DNA from: a virus
Reading direction: 5' to 3' (one strand)
Length of the DNA stretch: 46,687 bases
IMG/VR virus record: IMGVR_UViG_3300009008_000071
Coordinates: 1 to 46,687 of that record
Position 1 is the stretch's first letter, and every line of letters starts with the position of its first letter. Under the pieces are notes generated by a model. It searched no databases, was not told where the DNA came from, and saw only the letters and a program-made list of their open reading frames with translations. This document shows, piece by piece, positions 28,980 through 37,683 of the stretch. Position numbers and translations under genes: made by a program.

Positions 28980-29959
28980 TCTACACCTCCACGTTTAACA
29001 GCAATATCTAATGCTTCTAAAAACCTCTTCCTACTATTTTCGTAGTTGAACCATTCCACTTCTTCATATGCCCTGTCAAGAATCTTTTGCACTTCTTTTG
29101 GATTGTTCATAATAAAATCAAACACTTTCATAGTAGCGTTAAAGTCGTAAGGATCACAACAGAACTCAGGAAACAGTTTCTTATAAGAAAACACTCTATC
29201 ACTCCCAACAATTGGCATTCTCCAACAAGCAGCTTCAACCCCGTTCCTCCCATACGTGTGGTAGGGGTTTGGGTCGTAAACAATCCTCTCTCCCATTACT
29301 CTCTCTGCATAATTTGAGAAATTGTCAAGAGGCATAACTTTATCCCAAGTCATCCCGTTAAGTTTGCCCATCTTATCATATTGTGGTTTGTACCCATAAA
29401 CATGAGATCTGTCAATACCATACTTTTCTTTAACTTTCTCAGTTGTTCTGTAAGGTAAATAAGTTCCACCTTCCCACCAATGAAAAACATATCCGATAGA
29501 ATTAGACTTAGTGTCAGTGGTCATCCGTTTAAGCCACTTAGTGTTGGTTGGGTGAGGTATACAAAAAGCACCATTAACCATATTGCTTACTTGGTGCGGT
29601 TCAGTTCCAAACACCATATCTCCCATTCTTTGAATAGAATCATACAGTCCAGGATGAACGTCCCACTCTTTCCAACACTCACAAACATAATCATTGTTAA
29701 TAACTAGCTTGGTGTGTGTGTTCCCTGTGCGAGTTAATTCCTCTCTCACATCAATCACTGTTTGAAAATCTAATGGTGACATATTAACTTGTACCACATC
29801 AAACTCGTGCAATCTATGTTTAACACTTTTCCAAGTATTAACTTCTCCTTTAAATGCAAATATCCAATTATACATTCCGCTTCTTGCTGGTTGCTCTTCT
29901 AAACAGTCCTTAATATATTCTGGGATTTCATTTGCTCCCATTATGTGACTAAATTTCAT
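28958..29959 (-). CDS. Glycosyltransferase, GT-B like (333 aa)
   Basis: N-terminal nucleotide-sugar Rossmann part and a C-terminal part with RIVYDPNPYHTYGRNGVEAA, then CWRMPIVGSDRVF: a GT-B donor-binding signature resembling E-x7-E/G-rich motifs of family 1/4 glycosyltransferases. Upstream of two methyltransferases in an overlapping cassette; such clusters decorate capsid or tail proteins or alter the host surface. Donor and acceptor unknown. The region is placed between tail tube and tail chaperone genes, an insertion in an otherwise conserved order. Confidence 0.75.
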   Translation of the reverse strand: MKFSHIMGANEIPEYIKDCLEEQPARSGMYNWIFAFKGEVNTWKSVKHRLHEFDVVQVNMSPLDFQTVIDVREELTRTGNTHTKLVINNDYVCECWKEWDVHPGLYDSIQRMGDMVFGTEPHQVSNMVNGAFCIPHPTNTKWLKRMTTDTKSNSIGYVFHWWEGGTYLPYRTTEKVKEKYGIDRSHVYGYKPQYDKMGKLNGMTWDKVMPLDNFSNYAERVMGERIVYDPNPYHTYGRNGVEAACWRMPIVGSDRVFSYKKLFPEFCCDPYDFNATMKVFDFIMNNPKEVQKILDRAYEEVEWFNYENSRKRFLEALDIAVKRGGVEWYRKNG

Positions 29960-29987
29960 TTCTATCTTCCTCCTCGTCTTTCAAATC

Positions 29988-30020
29988 AAAAAAAAAAAAA
30001 AATAAAAGTGGGCTTAGCCC
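29988..30020 (-). terminator. GGGC/GCCC hairpin plus T15 after the tail-tube gene
   Basis: Leftward, GGGC-TAA-GCCC (30010-30020) is followed by CACTTTTA and then fifteen Ts. It overlaps the tail-tube stop codon. The longest T tract in the window and an excellent terminator for both archaeal and bacterial polymerases. Confidence 0.8.
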
Positions 30021-30730
30021 GTATATCTGTATGTAGTCCCAGCCGTTCCACTGTCCCAACTTCGAGTAGTGGTAACTGACCAGTCTAAGTAACCTTTCGC
30101 TTCTCTTAACAATCCCTTACCTGCTGTGGTAGTTAAAGTTGCTAAAGTAGTTCCTGCTGCGGTTCCAATTCCAAGTCCTTCTTCTTCAAAGTAGTTAGCA
30201 AACCCATCAGAATCTGTAGCTGAGAATTCAAAAGATAACGTTCCTTTGAAATACTCATCAGAGCTAAACTCCTTATCAAAAGTTACTGCTTTACAATCAC
30301 AGAAAATCATCCTGTATGCACTGACAGTTTTGTCTGGTACAATGATTGTTGCGTCAGTTGGATCTCTTAAATGACTTGCTGCTGCTTGGAAAAAGAAAAT
30401 TATTCTCCATCTACTTGGTACTTGGTCTGATTTAATAACCATTCCTGCTGTAGTTCCAAATATTGCACCGCTAGTATCTGAACCGAACTGTACATAATCA
30501 AAGTCGCTGTTGTTAATCATCACGTCAAAAGATAACGTAAACTTTTCTCTTGGTTTTTGAAAGTTGAAAGTTTTACCTCCAAATGCAAAAACCTCATCTG
30601 TTGAAGATGCTCCACCGCTTACGTTCCAACTCATAACCCGTCCTTCCATATTCTGGATGTTGTCAAGGTCACCTTCTTCCTGTAAAACAATAATTACATC
30701 TTCACCTTCAAAATGGTCTGGTAATGCCAT
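30014..30730 (-). CDS. Major tail tube protein (238 aa)
   Basis: Single beta-rich domain: MALPDHFEGEDVIIVLQEEG start, KFTLSFDVMINNSDFDYVQ, WRIIFFFQA, AYRMIFCDCKAV and a last YFKGTLSFEFSATD. The order of an N-terminal attachment, long beta strands and a final loop matches HK97/lambda-type tail tube proteins. Its position (after neck proteins, before tail chaperones) and the strong terminator following it support abundant expression. Confidence 0.8.
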   Translation of the reverse strand: MALPDHFEGEDVIIVLQEEGDLDNIQNMEGRVMSWNVSGGASSTDEVFAFGGKTFNFQKPREKFTLSFDVMINNSDFDYVQFGSDTSGAIFGTTAGMVIKSDQVPSRWRIIFFFQAAASHLRDPTDATIIVPDKTVSAYRMIFCDCKAVTFDKEFSSDEYFKGTLSFEFSATDSDGFANYFEEEGLGIGTAAGTTLATLTTTAGKGLLREAKGYLDWSVTTTRSWDSGTAGTTYRYTG

Positions 30731-30766
30731 ATTATATTTCCTCCGTTTGTTTTAATTTATTTATTC

Positions 30767-31258
30767 TCATCTTCCAACAATCTTCGATGCTCCCTTATTC
30801 ACAATCATCGTCATATCTTGTGCTTTAAAGTCTTCAATTGAATGTGACCAAAAGTAAGTTGGCCTTGTTCCTGGATGACTTACTCTTCTTGCAAACCTTT
30901 TTCCCCCAATATCTTCCCATCTCATCTTCCTAACATTTTTAGGAAGGATAATGTGTGGTTTTGTCCCATACTCTACTGCTTCAGGCAATCCTGGGAAATC
31001 TCCGGACCTATTAAATCCAACGGTATGACCACCTTTTGTTTTCCTTACTGAGTTTAACCTTTGTAATAAAGGTGTAGGAGAACTATGTCCAGGACTTATC
31101 CGAGACTTTCTCCTTGGCATCCTGCTTTTTACTCTCTTCCTAAACGCACTTGCCATTTCCAAAGTCATTTTATTGGGAACCCCTTTGGTTCTCCTTGAAA
31201 CACCATTCAAAAATTTAATGGTATCATTCACTCCAACAAACTCAACCCTTAATACCAT
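30767..31258 (-). CDS. Neck/tail-completion protein, HK97 gp10-like (163 aa)
   Basis: Basic protein with MRWEDIGGKRFARRVSHPG and EYGTKPHIILPKN, then HPGTRPTYFWSHSIE. The V-H-P-G-T...P pattern is typical of HK97 gp10-like proteins that close the tail or join it to the head. Right before the tail tube in transcription order. Confidence 0.75.
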   Translation of the reverse strand: MVLRVEFVGVNDTIKFLNGVSRRTKGVPNKMTLEMASAFRKRVKSRMPRRKSRISPGHSSPTPLLQRLNSVRKTKGGHTVGFNRSGDFPGLPEAVEYGTKPHIILPKNVRKMRWEDIGGKRFARRVSHPGTRPTYFWSHSIEDFKAQDMTMIVNKGASKIVGR

Positions 31259-31686
31259 TATACCTCAGCATACATAAAAGACACGGTAAATCCACATCTG
31301 TGCCTTTTCTTTTTGCCTTCCTCCCAAGTGTCCACATCTCCACCTTCCATATTCATCCGTTTAAGTCCAACTGAAGATAACGCTCTCCGAGCTGATAATA
31401 ATGATGAAACAATTTGATCTTTGATTACTTTAAGATTTTCTGCAGAATTGTGATAAACTTCAATAAGTATGTTAACTTCTGATTGAATAAAATCACCAGT
31501 CACGTTAAGTTTTTCAACTGAAGCCTCTGGTGGATGAATAATTACAAGAGGATAACCTTTAGAAGTTGCTAATGTAGAATTCCAAGCAGAAAAAATGTTG
31601 TTAGTACTAATAGGATTAGTTGTTTGTAAATGAGTATATATTTCGTCCCAGATATTTGTAGTTAAAGTATCTTTACTTATTGCCAT
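31258..31686 (-). CDS. Tail terminator/neck protein (142 aa)
   Basis: Alpha/beta protein with DEIYTHLQTTNPISTNNIF and PLVIIHPPEASVEKL, then VNILIEVYHNSAENLKVI and a final RHRCGFTVSFMY strand. Length and fold pattern fit tail terminators, which stop tail tube polymerisation. Overlaps the gp10-like gene by one base. Confidence 0.65.
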   Translation of the reverse strand: MAISKDTLTTNIWDEIYTHLQTTNPISTNNIFSAWNSTLATSKGYPLVIIHPPEASVEKLNVTGDFIQSEVNILIEVYHNSAENLKVIKDQIVSSLLSARRALSSVGLKRMNMEGGDVDTWEEGKKKRHRCGFTVSFMYAEV

Positions 31687-31721
31687 AGGTTAGTCCCCGT
31701 GCCTGTCGTGAGTTGTCCCAC

Positions 31722-31742
31722 GTGACACATATGACACATACG
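31722..31742. repeat. GACACAT direct repeat upstream of the neck gene
   Basis: GTGACACATATGACACATACG has GACACAT twice, 9 bp apart, in a 61-bp non-coding gap. The same kind of repeat (GACA every 9 bp) is at 16012-16041. May be a binding site for a shared regulator. Confidence 0.35.
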
Positions 31743-31747
31743 CCAGT

Positions 31748-32143
31748 TTACCACTGCGTTGTTATGTCTTCTCTTGCTACTTTGATTATTTGTACTACTG
31801 TTACGGATTGAGTTACGATTGGTCTCAGTTCCACCACTCGATATGTTGTTGCTGGTGATGTTACGTCAAGCCTATCATTAACAGCGATTGTCACATCATC
31901 TCGAACAATCTTTTCATCTTCACCCAACGTTTCCATCGCTTGATTTCCTTGTGAAAGTTCTTGAGTAACATTATCTCCGTCAACTACTAACACTGCACTT
32001 CCTGCACCCCAACTACTAACAGCAACATCTCCTTCACTGTTCTCCGTTTTTGTTGCACTTGAATAAGGATACAATACTCCTGCATTCCCAAACGTATCAA
32101 TAAGTGTCCGTGCTGCTCCTCTTAATGAAGTTGATAGTGTCAT
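31748..32143 (-). CDS. Head-tail connector/stopper-like protein (131 aa)
   Basis: MTLSTSLRGAARTLIDTFGN helical start, then a small beta barrel (VRDDVTIAVNDRLDVTSPATTYRVVELRPIV). This helix-then-barrel form and its place between the head and neck genes match head closure or stopper proteins. Overlaps the upstream gene by 4 nt. Confidence 0.65.
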   Translation of the reverse strand: MTLSTSLRGAARTLIDTFGNAGVLYPYSSATKTENSEGDVAVSSWGAGSAVLVVDGDNVTQELSQGNQAMETLGEDEKIVRDDVTIAVNDRLDVTSPATTYRVVELRPIVTQSVTVVQIIKVAREDITTQW

Positions 32144-32487
32144 TGTTCTGAATCTTTAAAGATAATTGTAAGTCCGTCAATTGAGTATCCAGCAATCACT
32201 GCTGCTCTTTTAGCTTCTTCTTTAAAGTAATCACGCATTGAACGTAAATCTTTAGCCCCAACTGAAAGGGAACCAATAGTTTTGTTAACTGGATCAATCC
32301 CACCCATTACTTGGTTAACTACCATTGCGTCAGCTAAAGGTCTAACGATAGTGTCATCTGATGAACCCATCGCCCCTGCAAATGCTGTTGCTCTTGCTAA
32401 TATTGCAGTTACTGCGGTTGTTCCACCATCTACTGCATCGTACACCTCACCTGTGTCGGCTGATATTTGTGCAAGTGTTACTGTCAT
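32140..32487 (-). CDS. Head-tail adaptor-like protein (115 aa)
   Basis: Small protein, mostly helical with an acidic middle, ending GLTIIFKDSEQ. Between the connector and fibre genes, where adaptor proteins lie. No recognised family; a coupled TAATG joins it to the upstream mini-gene. Confidence 0.5.
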   Translation of the reverse strand: MTVTLAQISADTGEVYDAVDGGTTAVTAILARATAFAGAMGSSDDTIVRPLADAMVVNQVMGGIDPVNKTIGSLSVGAKDLRSMRDYFKEEAKRAAVIAGYSIDGLTIIFKDSEQ

Positions 32488-32654
32488 TATTCTTCCTCGT
32501 TTTGTTTAACTTCATCAAACACAATTAAATTAATAATGTGTTTAAGTTGGTTAGCTTGTTCATCAGTTACTGGATAAGCAACTCCACCCTTGAGTTTGCC
32601 CACAGTTGGATGATTCACCGTGCTACCCTTTTGTTTATTTAATACCCATTTCAT
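32487..32654 (-). CDS. Small conserved virion-type protein (55 aa)
   Basis: MKWVLNKQKGSTVNHPTVGK then GGVAYPVTDEQANQLKHI: small protein with a beta start and a helix, similar in form to minor phage proteins encoded near head-tail connectors. TAATG coupling to the next gene and GGAGGAC upstream support it. Too short for the six-frame cut-off usually applied. Confidence 0.55.
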   Translation of the reverse strand: MKWVLNKQKGSTVNHPTVGKLKGGVAYPVTDEQANQLKHIINLIVFDEVKQNEEE

Positions 32655-32672
32655 ACTAATCAGTCCTCCTAT

Positions 32673-32873
32673 TTAAACTAAACCTTTCATTGCATTATGG
32701 AACTTTGCAAGTTTAGCTCTTAACTCTCCACACTCTGCTTCCTTAATCGCCTTCTGCTTGTTTGCTTCTTTAGCTTCTTCCTTCAAAGAAACAATCATAT
32801 TTTTCTGCTGTTCAATGACACCTTTAAGTTCATCAAACGCATTGTTCAATTTGTTAAGTAATTCATCTACCAT
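32673..32873 (-). CDS. Coiled-coil protein (66 aa)
   Basis: Almost entirely one helix with heptads of Leu, Glu and Lys (LLNKLNNAFDELKGVIEQQK). Likely oligomerises with the neighbouring fibre protein or acts as a small scaffold. No cysteines or membrane segment. Confidence 0.55.
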   Translation of the reverse strand: MVDELLNKLNNAFDELKGVIEQQKNMIVSLKEEAKEANKQKAIKEAECGELRAKLAKFHNAMKGLV

Positions 32874-32885
32874 TTCAATCTCCTC

Positions 32886-34619
32886 CTATTCATAATATAT
32901 CTGAAAACTTCCAACTACTGGTACGCTTGTTCCTGCACTTAACTTCCTTGCAGATATTTTAATATCACATCCCTCTGGAAATACTAAGGGCTCGTCAAAT
33001 ATAATCTCCGTACTATTATTTTCTAATAAAACATTATCTTGAAATTGAAACACACCTTTGGTTAATTTTCTATTATCCCAGTCACAGGTTGCTCTTAACA
33101 ATATCTCAACGTCGTTATCTCCTGCACTTCCAGCTGACCATCTCTTGATATAACCTGTTTTCCCATTAGGTACTGTAAAAATTCCAGTCTGGGACATATT
33201 ACCATTGGCAGCGAGTCTTGCATAAATAGGTGTATCTGAAGTGTGTCTTATATCAATATCTCCAGCAGCAACCCCTCCACTACCAACCATCATTGAGTGA
33301 ATATTGTTTATTCGATAATAGCTGTTAGCTGTTGCCACTTCTGTCGTCCCGTTCAGTTGTACAAACTCAGATTGTTCATCATAATTACCATCCAACCCGT
33401 GAACCTCTACAACCTTAACGCCAGTATCACCAGCACTATCATCATCAATAACATAGTAAGTATCACCAGCATCATTTGCTCCTTCAGACATTCCTGCTGC
33501 AATTGTTAATGTAGTTGCACCAACTGCCGTGATTACCCCAATTGAATTGTCTGTTGTGTTAAACAAACAATCGCCAGCAACTACCCCATTAACCACAAAG
33601 TTTCCAGCTGCATCTTCCAAGACTGTAGAAGAACCTCCTGCATCAGCAGTTCCATTAACTAATTCTACTGAATCGTCTGCCGCATCACTTGAAACAATTT
33701 CCATAGCTATTGCTGTTGGAACTCCACCAACTAAAGGTGGTACTGAAATTCTTACACCTGCCGCAACTTGTGGGGCAATATCTGTATATGTTGCTGCGTT
33801 ACTAACATTATCACAAAAAGCTAAAATGTTTCTTGATTCGTGGTCAGCGACTAATCCGTGTGATATTGCTTCCCCGTGACTAAAAGTATGTACTGTCGTT
33901 GGATTACTTTCAGTTCCAGTTTCAGTTCCAGAACTATTGTATAAAGTTGTCCTCGTATAAACCCCTCTTGCTAAAGTATCTCCACTTGGCATAGTGTTAG
34001 TTCCATCTGGTTTAACACGGGTTACATCCACATCTACCCCATAAGTGGTATCCCCTTTCATTCTATCCCAGCTGGTGCCGTTAGACATAAAATTATGACA
34101 CATAACATCTAAAACTCCTTGATTGTGATTTGTTAATCCGTCTGCGTTAACAGGGGAAGACCTTATTCTTTCCCATTCACTGGCACCAGGATTCCAACCA
34201 AGGAGATGACTTCCCACTAAAGGGATTGTAGGATTACTCATATTATCTGCAAGTGATACTTCTGTTAAGGCCGTATCTACATTAGAAAGCGTGGCCTCTG
34301 TCGCCGCACCCGTAGGTAATGCTGAACTTAACACATCAACTTGAACATGCCCTTCCCCATCAATCAATGCATAAGCTGCATCAGCTGTTGCTCTTGGTGC
34401 TTCCGCATAAGTGAACACATTATCAATAGTTACACCACTCACAGTAAGTTCAGTATCAACAACAAGGGGATTAGCATTAGTTCCTAACGGATCACCACTC
34501 GTATCTCTAAGAATAGTATCGAACAAATTTTTAGTCCCAGCAGTAGTAACTGTAACTCCTGCCCGACTGGTCATAGAAGTTTGTGCGTTATTATCATATC
34601 CACCAATTTCTGTACTCAT
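32886..34619 (-). CDS. Large virion structural/fibre protein (577 aa)
   Basis: Thr/Ala/Gly/Asp-rich, low-charge and beta-predicted, like phage fibres. The stretch VVEVHGLDGNYDEQSEFVQL with NSYYRINNIH is shared with a well-spread family of phage structural proteins of unclear placement. The C-terminus has TGYIKRWSAG and LEGCD-type strands. Between neck and head genes; may be a head fibre or decoration protein. Confidence 0.65.
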   Translation of the reverse strand: MSTEIGGYDNNAQTSMTSRAGVTVTTAGTKNLFDTILRDTSGDPLGTNANPLVVDTELTVSGVTIDNVFTYAEAPRATADAAYALIDGEGHVQVDVLSSALPTGAATEATLSNVDTALTEVSLADNMSNPTIPLVGSHLLGWNPGASEWERIRSSPVNADGLTNHNQGVLDVMCHNFMSNGTSWDRMKGDTTYGVDVDVTRVKPDGTNTMPSGDTLARGVYTRTTLYNSSGTETGTESNPTTVHTFSHGEAISHGLVADHESRNILAFCDNVSNAATYTDIAPQVAAGVRISVPPLVGGVPTAIAMEIVSSDAADDSVELVNGTADAGGSSTVLEDAAGNFVVNGVVAGDCLFNTTDNSIGVITAVGATTLTIAAGMSEGANDAGDTYYVIDDDSAGDTGVKVVEVHGLDGNYDEQSEFVQLNGTTEVATANSYYRINNIHSMMVGSGGVAAGDIDIRHTSDTPIYARLAANGNMSQTGIFTVPNGKTGYIKRWSAGSAGDNDVEILLRATCDWDNRKLTKGVFQFQDNVLLENNSTEIIFDEPLVFPEGCDIKISARKLSAGTSVPVVGSFQIYYE

Positions 34620-34624
34620 CTATC

Positions 34625-34828
34625 TTATCCTCCAAATAATATTTTACCACAAATTCCAATGAAAGCCACAACCATCGTCAATGCGGTCGTTGCAATCCAT
34701 CTGTTAAGTTTAACTTTCCCATTCGTTTCCTTTGCATGTAATTCAATTGATTCTAACCTTTCATCCATCTTTTCTAATTTGTCAAATATGTCTCTGTTAG
34801 TGATTTTGAGGAAAGTTCTTTCTGGCAT
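34625..34828 (-). CDS. Membrane protein with coiled coil, XhlA/holin-like (67 aa)
   Basis: N-terminal helix with heptads (FDKLEKMDERLESIELHAKE), then WIATTALTMVVAFIGICGKI as one membrane segment. The coiled coil-plus-one-TM layout is that of XhlA-type phage proteins. A second candidate for a host-lysis helper beside the one at 18039. Confidence 0.55.
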   Translation of the reverse strand: MPERTFLKITNRDIFDKLEKMDERLESIELHAKETNGKVKLNRWIATTALTMVVAFIGICGKILFGG

Positions 34829-35268
34829 CAGTCATCGCCCCCCGTTCCGTTAACGGTCAGGTAAGACAATGAATTTCCACCCCATTCAATGTACTTATCT
34901 TGTGCGTCCATAAAATCGTCAGTGTGATAATATTCAAAAGAAGCTTTATCTTTCAATAAGAACTTTGCCTTCTTCATCTTCTCACTATCTTTCTTGGCCC
35001 TTTTCCAATAAGCACTATAATCTTTAACTTTCGATTTTAACTTATCGTGAGTGTCAGATTCCCACCATTGAACTTTCTTACCGTCAACTTCTTTCCAAAC
35101 AGGTAAATACTGGTCATTCTCTTTCTTATACCTAACAACCAGATATTTTTTAAGTTTGCTTGGGTCATCAATCCACTTATCATCAATGAAAGGAGAAGTA
35201 GTTAAAAGTCTAACGACTTTGCTACTACCCATCTTCTGTCTTAAACTTTCAACTTTTTTAGCTTTCAT
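34828..35268 (-). CDS. Hypothetical protein (146 aa)
   Basis: Unrecognised. Basic, Lys-rich; WKEVDGKKVQWWESDTHDKL and a helical middle; ends TVNGTGGDD. Position in the fibre cluster suggests a virion or assembly role, not proven. Overlaps the holin-like gene by one base. Confidence 0.55.
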   Translation of the reverse strand: MKAKKVESLRQKMGSSKVVRLLTTSPFIDDKWIDDPSKLKKYLVVRYKKENDQYLPVWKEVDGKKVQWWESDTHDKLKSKVKDYSAYWKRAKKDSEKMKKAKFLLKDKASFEYYHTDDFMDAQDKYIEWGGNSLSYLTVNGTGGDD

Positions 35269-35269
35269 T

Positions 35270-36715
35270 TTATACTGCCTTTGTCATAGATTGGTGCCAC
35301 CAATTTGTCCCATCAGAAGCAATAAGGTACACTGCTGTCCCTGCACCATTGTCATCAAGTATGGCTGTAAATCCAGGCCCAACTGTTGCTGGAGTTCCAA
35401 ACTCTGAATCTAACTCTGCATCTGTTGGTGGACTTGAAACATTTGCTACCGAAATTTTACTATTAATTCCTGAAATCGAAGCGTCCATTTTACCAGAGTT
35501 ATCAATTAAGACAACTCCCGGATTTGCTGCAACTCCTGTAACTGCCCCACCTAAGGTACCTGCCCCGTCAATGGTTGCAGTATCTAAAGTAGTTGTAAAC
35601 ACAATAGAGTTTCCTGCTGTTCCTTTTGTTAGCCATTCTACTGTAACTGTATCTACGCCATTATCATAAGCGTGTGCGTTTGCTGATTCTGCACCAGTGT
35701 TAATTTCTGCAACAATAGCTGCTAATGTTGCTGCTAAATCTACTCCTAAACTCCATTCTGCTCCTTCAGTAAATGTAGTTGCATTGACTACAAAATTGTC
35801 TCCTGCAGATGGTTGTCCAGAAAAGACCATAGTTCCTCTTGCTGGTTGAACATCAATATCAAATGCAAATCCCCCCAATCCTGTAGAAAAAGTAGAATTG
35901 GATTTATCGTGTTCAAATGAAACATATTCGCTGTTAGAATTGTCTGGGTCAGTTGCTGAATGAATAAATAATGTAGGGTCTGTACTTATTGTGTCGTGGT
36001 CGTGGTCAGAATCTTTATTGGAAAGTTTTGTAAAGATTAAATTCATATTATCCAATCCATCATTTCCAAGAATAGACATTCTTACACCATCATCAGTACC
36101 AGAATCAAATCGAAGTAAAGTAGTATTTGCTGAATTAATACCCATACCAGCTTTCATTTCTGCAAAGTCAACCATAGTGATAACTGTTTTTCCACTCTCA
36201 ATATTGAACCGAGTACCATCGTGACTCAAACTTCCCCATTCATTTGTTGTCGCATTTACTGAATGTATGAATAATGTTGGGCCTGGACTCAGTGTGTCGT
36301 GGCCATGGTCAAATGCCGCATTTGCTGTATCTGTTATAATGATGTTTCTGTTTGAGTTAGTATCTGTTCCTGCGGTTAATAACAAACCATCATCAGCACT
36401 TGCTCTAAACTGTCCATAAACTCCAGATTTAAAGGATAACAATGCACCTGATGCTGGGTTAACATTTATTGCAGATGTGGTGCTTATTAATGGAGCTATT
36501 GTATCAACAGTAAATATATCTCCTGCATCACCATCTTTCCTTACTAATAATGCTTCTGTGTTATCCAGGTCAATAGTAACTGCTCCACTTGTTGTTGCTG
36601 ACACTAACGTAGTTGAACCTGCAACATCCAAATTACCTGAAATAGTTGCATCTCCAGAAAGTGTCAATGAATCTAATACTAAATTTCCGCTATCCGTTGG
36701 GTGTGTTCTTGCCAT
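35270..36715 (-). CDS. Fibre-like virion protein with internal repeats (481 aa)
   Basis: Starts with a phage fibre-type LTLSGDATISGNLDVAGSTTL repeat region (beta-helix-like triplet repeats). Two internal repeats each read HDT(L/I)S...PTLFIHS followed by about 12 residues and a ...FEHD/LSHD, near residues 140-165 and 238-265. Beta-rich throughout. Probably a trimeric fibre or surface spike. Confidence 0.7.
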   Translation of the reverse strand: MARTHPTDSGNLVLDSLTLSGDATISGNLDVAGSTTLVSATTSGAVTIDLDNTEALLVRKDGDAGDIFTVDTIAPLISTTSAINVNPASGALLSFKSGVYGQFRASADDGLLLTAGTDTNSNRNIIITDTANAAFDHGHDTLSPGPTLFIHSVNATTNEWGSLSHDGTRFNIESGKTVITMVDFAEMKAGMGINSANTTLLRFDSGTDDGVRMSILGNDGLDNMNLIFTKLSNKDSDHDHDTISTDPTLFIHSATDPDNSNSEYVSFEHDKSNSTFSTGLGGFAFDIDVQPARGTMVFSGQPSAGDNFVVNATTFTEGAEWSLGVDLAATLAAIVAEINTGAESANAHAYDNGVDTVTVEWLTKGTAGNSIVFTTTLDTATIDGAGTLGGAVTGVAANPGVVLIDNSGKMDASISGINSKISVANVSSPPTDAELDSEFGTPATVGPGFTAILDDNGAGTAVYLIASDGTNWWHQSMTKAV

Positions 36716-36724
36716 TTAAATCAC

Positions 36725-37171
36725 CTAGTTAGATATTGGAGATATAATCATATAAATGTCAAAAACACTTGCATTAACTGCGTCAGTGTTAACAATCTCT
36801 ATATGAAGTTCGTTGGTCAAATCAGTATCAATATAAAACAATCCACCAAGAGGCTTATCATTCATTACTAAATTATTATTCTCATTCTTGTAAAGATGAG
36901 TGTTAGCAGTGAAATTATCATCTGGATAAATTTCAATATCAAAATCAAGACTTGCCGCAGCTTTAACAATAATTTGATGAATTCTTACTGCATCCCATAA
37001 CCAATTACTTGTACTGGTTAAATCTAATGATGAACTTGTTGCAGCATTAATACTATCTGAAGTGTAATGCCATAATCTTAAATCACCGCCTAATGACCGT
37101 GATGATCTCCATTTAATGTCTGCTCTTCCTGAGCCGCCCTCTATAGGGTTAAATACTTCTGATGTTGCCAT
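36725..37171 (-). CDS. Small virion protein (148 aa)
   Basis: Beta-sandwich-like (WLWDAVRIHQIIVKAAASLD, ELHIEIVNTDAVNASVFDIY). Resembles the single-domain capsid or fibre-base proteins of phages with carbohydrate-like fold. Between two fibre genes; likely minor virion component. Confidence 0.55.
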   Translation of the reverse strand: MATSEVFNPIEGGSGRADIKWRSSRSLGGDLRLWHYTSDSINAATSSSLDLTSTSNWLWDAVRIHQIIVKAAASLDFDIEIYPDDNFTANTHLYKNENNNLVMNDKPLGGLFYIDTDLTNELHIEIVNTDAVNASVFDIYMIISPISN

Positions 37172-37248
37172 TTTGTTTCCTCCGTTTGTTTCTAAGGCCT
37201 GAAATTGAGGTTATCAGCCTGTGAAACTAATCAGTTTAGATTTTTAAA

Positions 37249-37623
37249 CTAATCTTTTTTAACCTTCTTTGGTTTAGGTTTTTCTTCTTCGTGAACATTC
37301 AAAGTAGGTTTATCCTCTTCAACCCAATTTGGAACTCCTTTCTTACTCCTTGAGTAAACAGTCCTTCCATCAGTTGTTTTCCCACTTGCTTCCAACTTCT
37401 CACATTGAGCTAACATTGTTTTATATTTTGCTGCAACGTGTTTGTTTTGTGAACCCGCCCACAACTTAATTTTCTTTTGTACCCCTTCCTTAGTTAATCT
37501 TCCAGGGTTTTCTCTAATCTGTTTCCATTCCAATTCTTGAAATACAAACATTGTTTTCTTTTTTCCCATCCCTAACGGGTCAATATTATTAGGGGTTATA
37601 TCTACATAGTCGGTTTCCACCAT
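37249..37623 (-). CDS. Hypothetical protein with basic tail (124 aa)
   Basis: Mixed, Lys-rich, with FVFQELEWKQIRENPGRLT and a proline/glutamate/lysine tail (EEEKPKPKKVKKD). A short AGTTTA/TAAACT hairpin (37233-37250) overlaps its stop. Location between a fibre and a virion gene suggests assembly; unrecognised. Confidence 0.5.
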   Translation of the reverse strand: MVETDYVDITPNNIDPLGMGKKKTMFVFQELEWKQIRENPGRLTKEGVQKKIKLWAGSQNKHVAAKYKTMLAQCEKLEASGKTTDGRTVYSRSKKGVPNWVEEDKPTLNVHEEEKPKPKKVKKD

Positions 37624-37654
37624 TTCAATTCATCTCCATTCAGTTTATTTGTTT

Positions 37655-37683
37655 AAAAAAATAAAAAAAAAGACCGTTAGGTC
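37655..37683 (-). terminator. GACC/GGTC hairpin with T9-T6 after the repeat fibre gene
   Basis: Leftward, GACC-TAAC-GGTC (37672-37683) overlaps the stop codon and is followed by T9, A, T6. Good intrinsic terminator. Confidence 0.7.
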
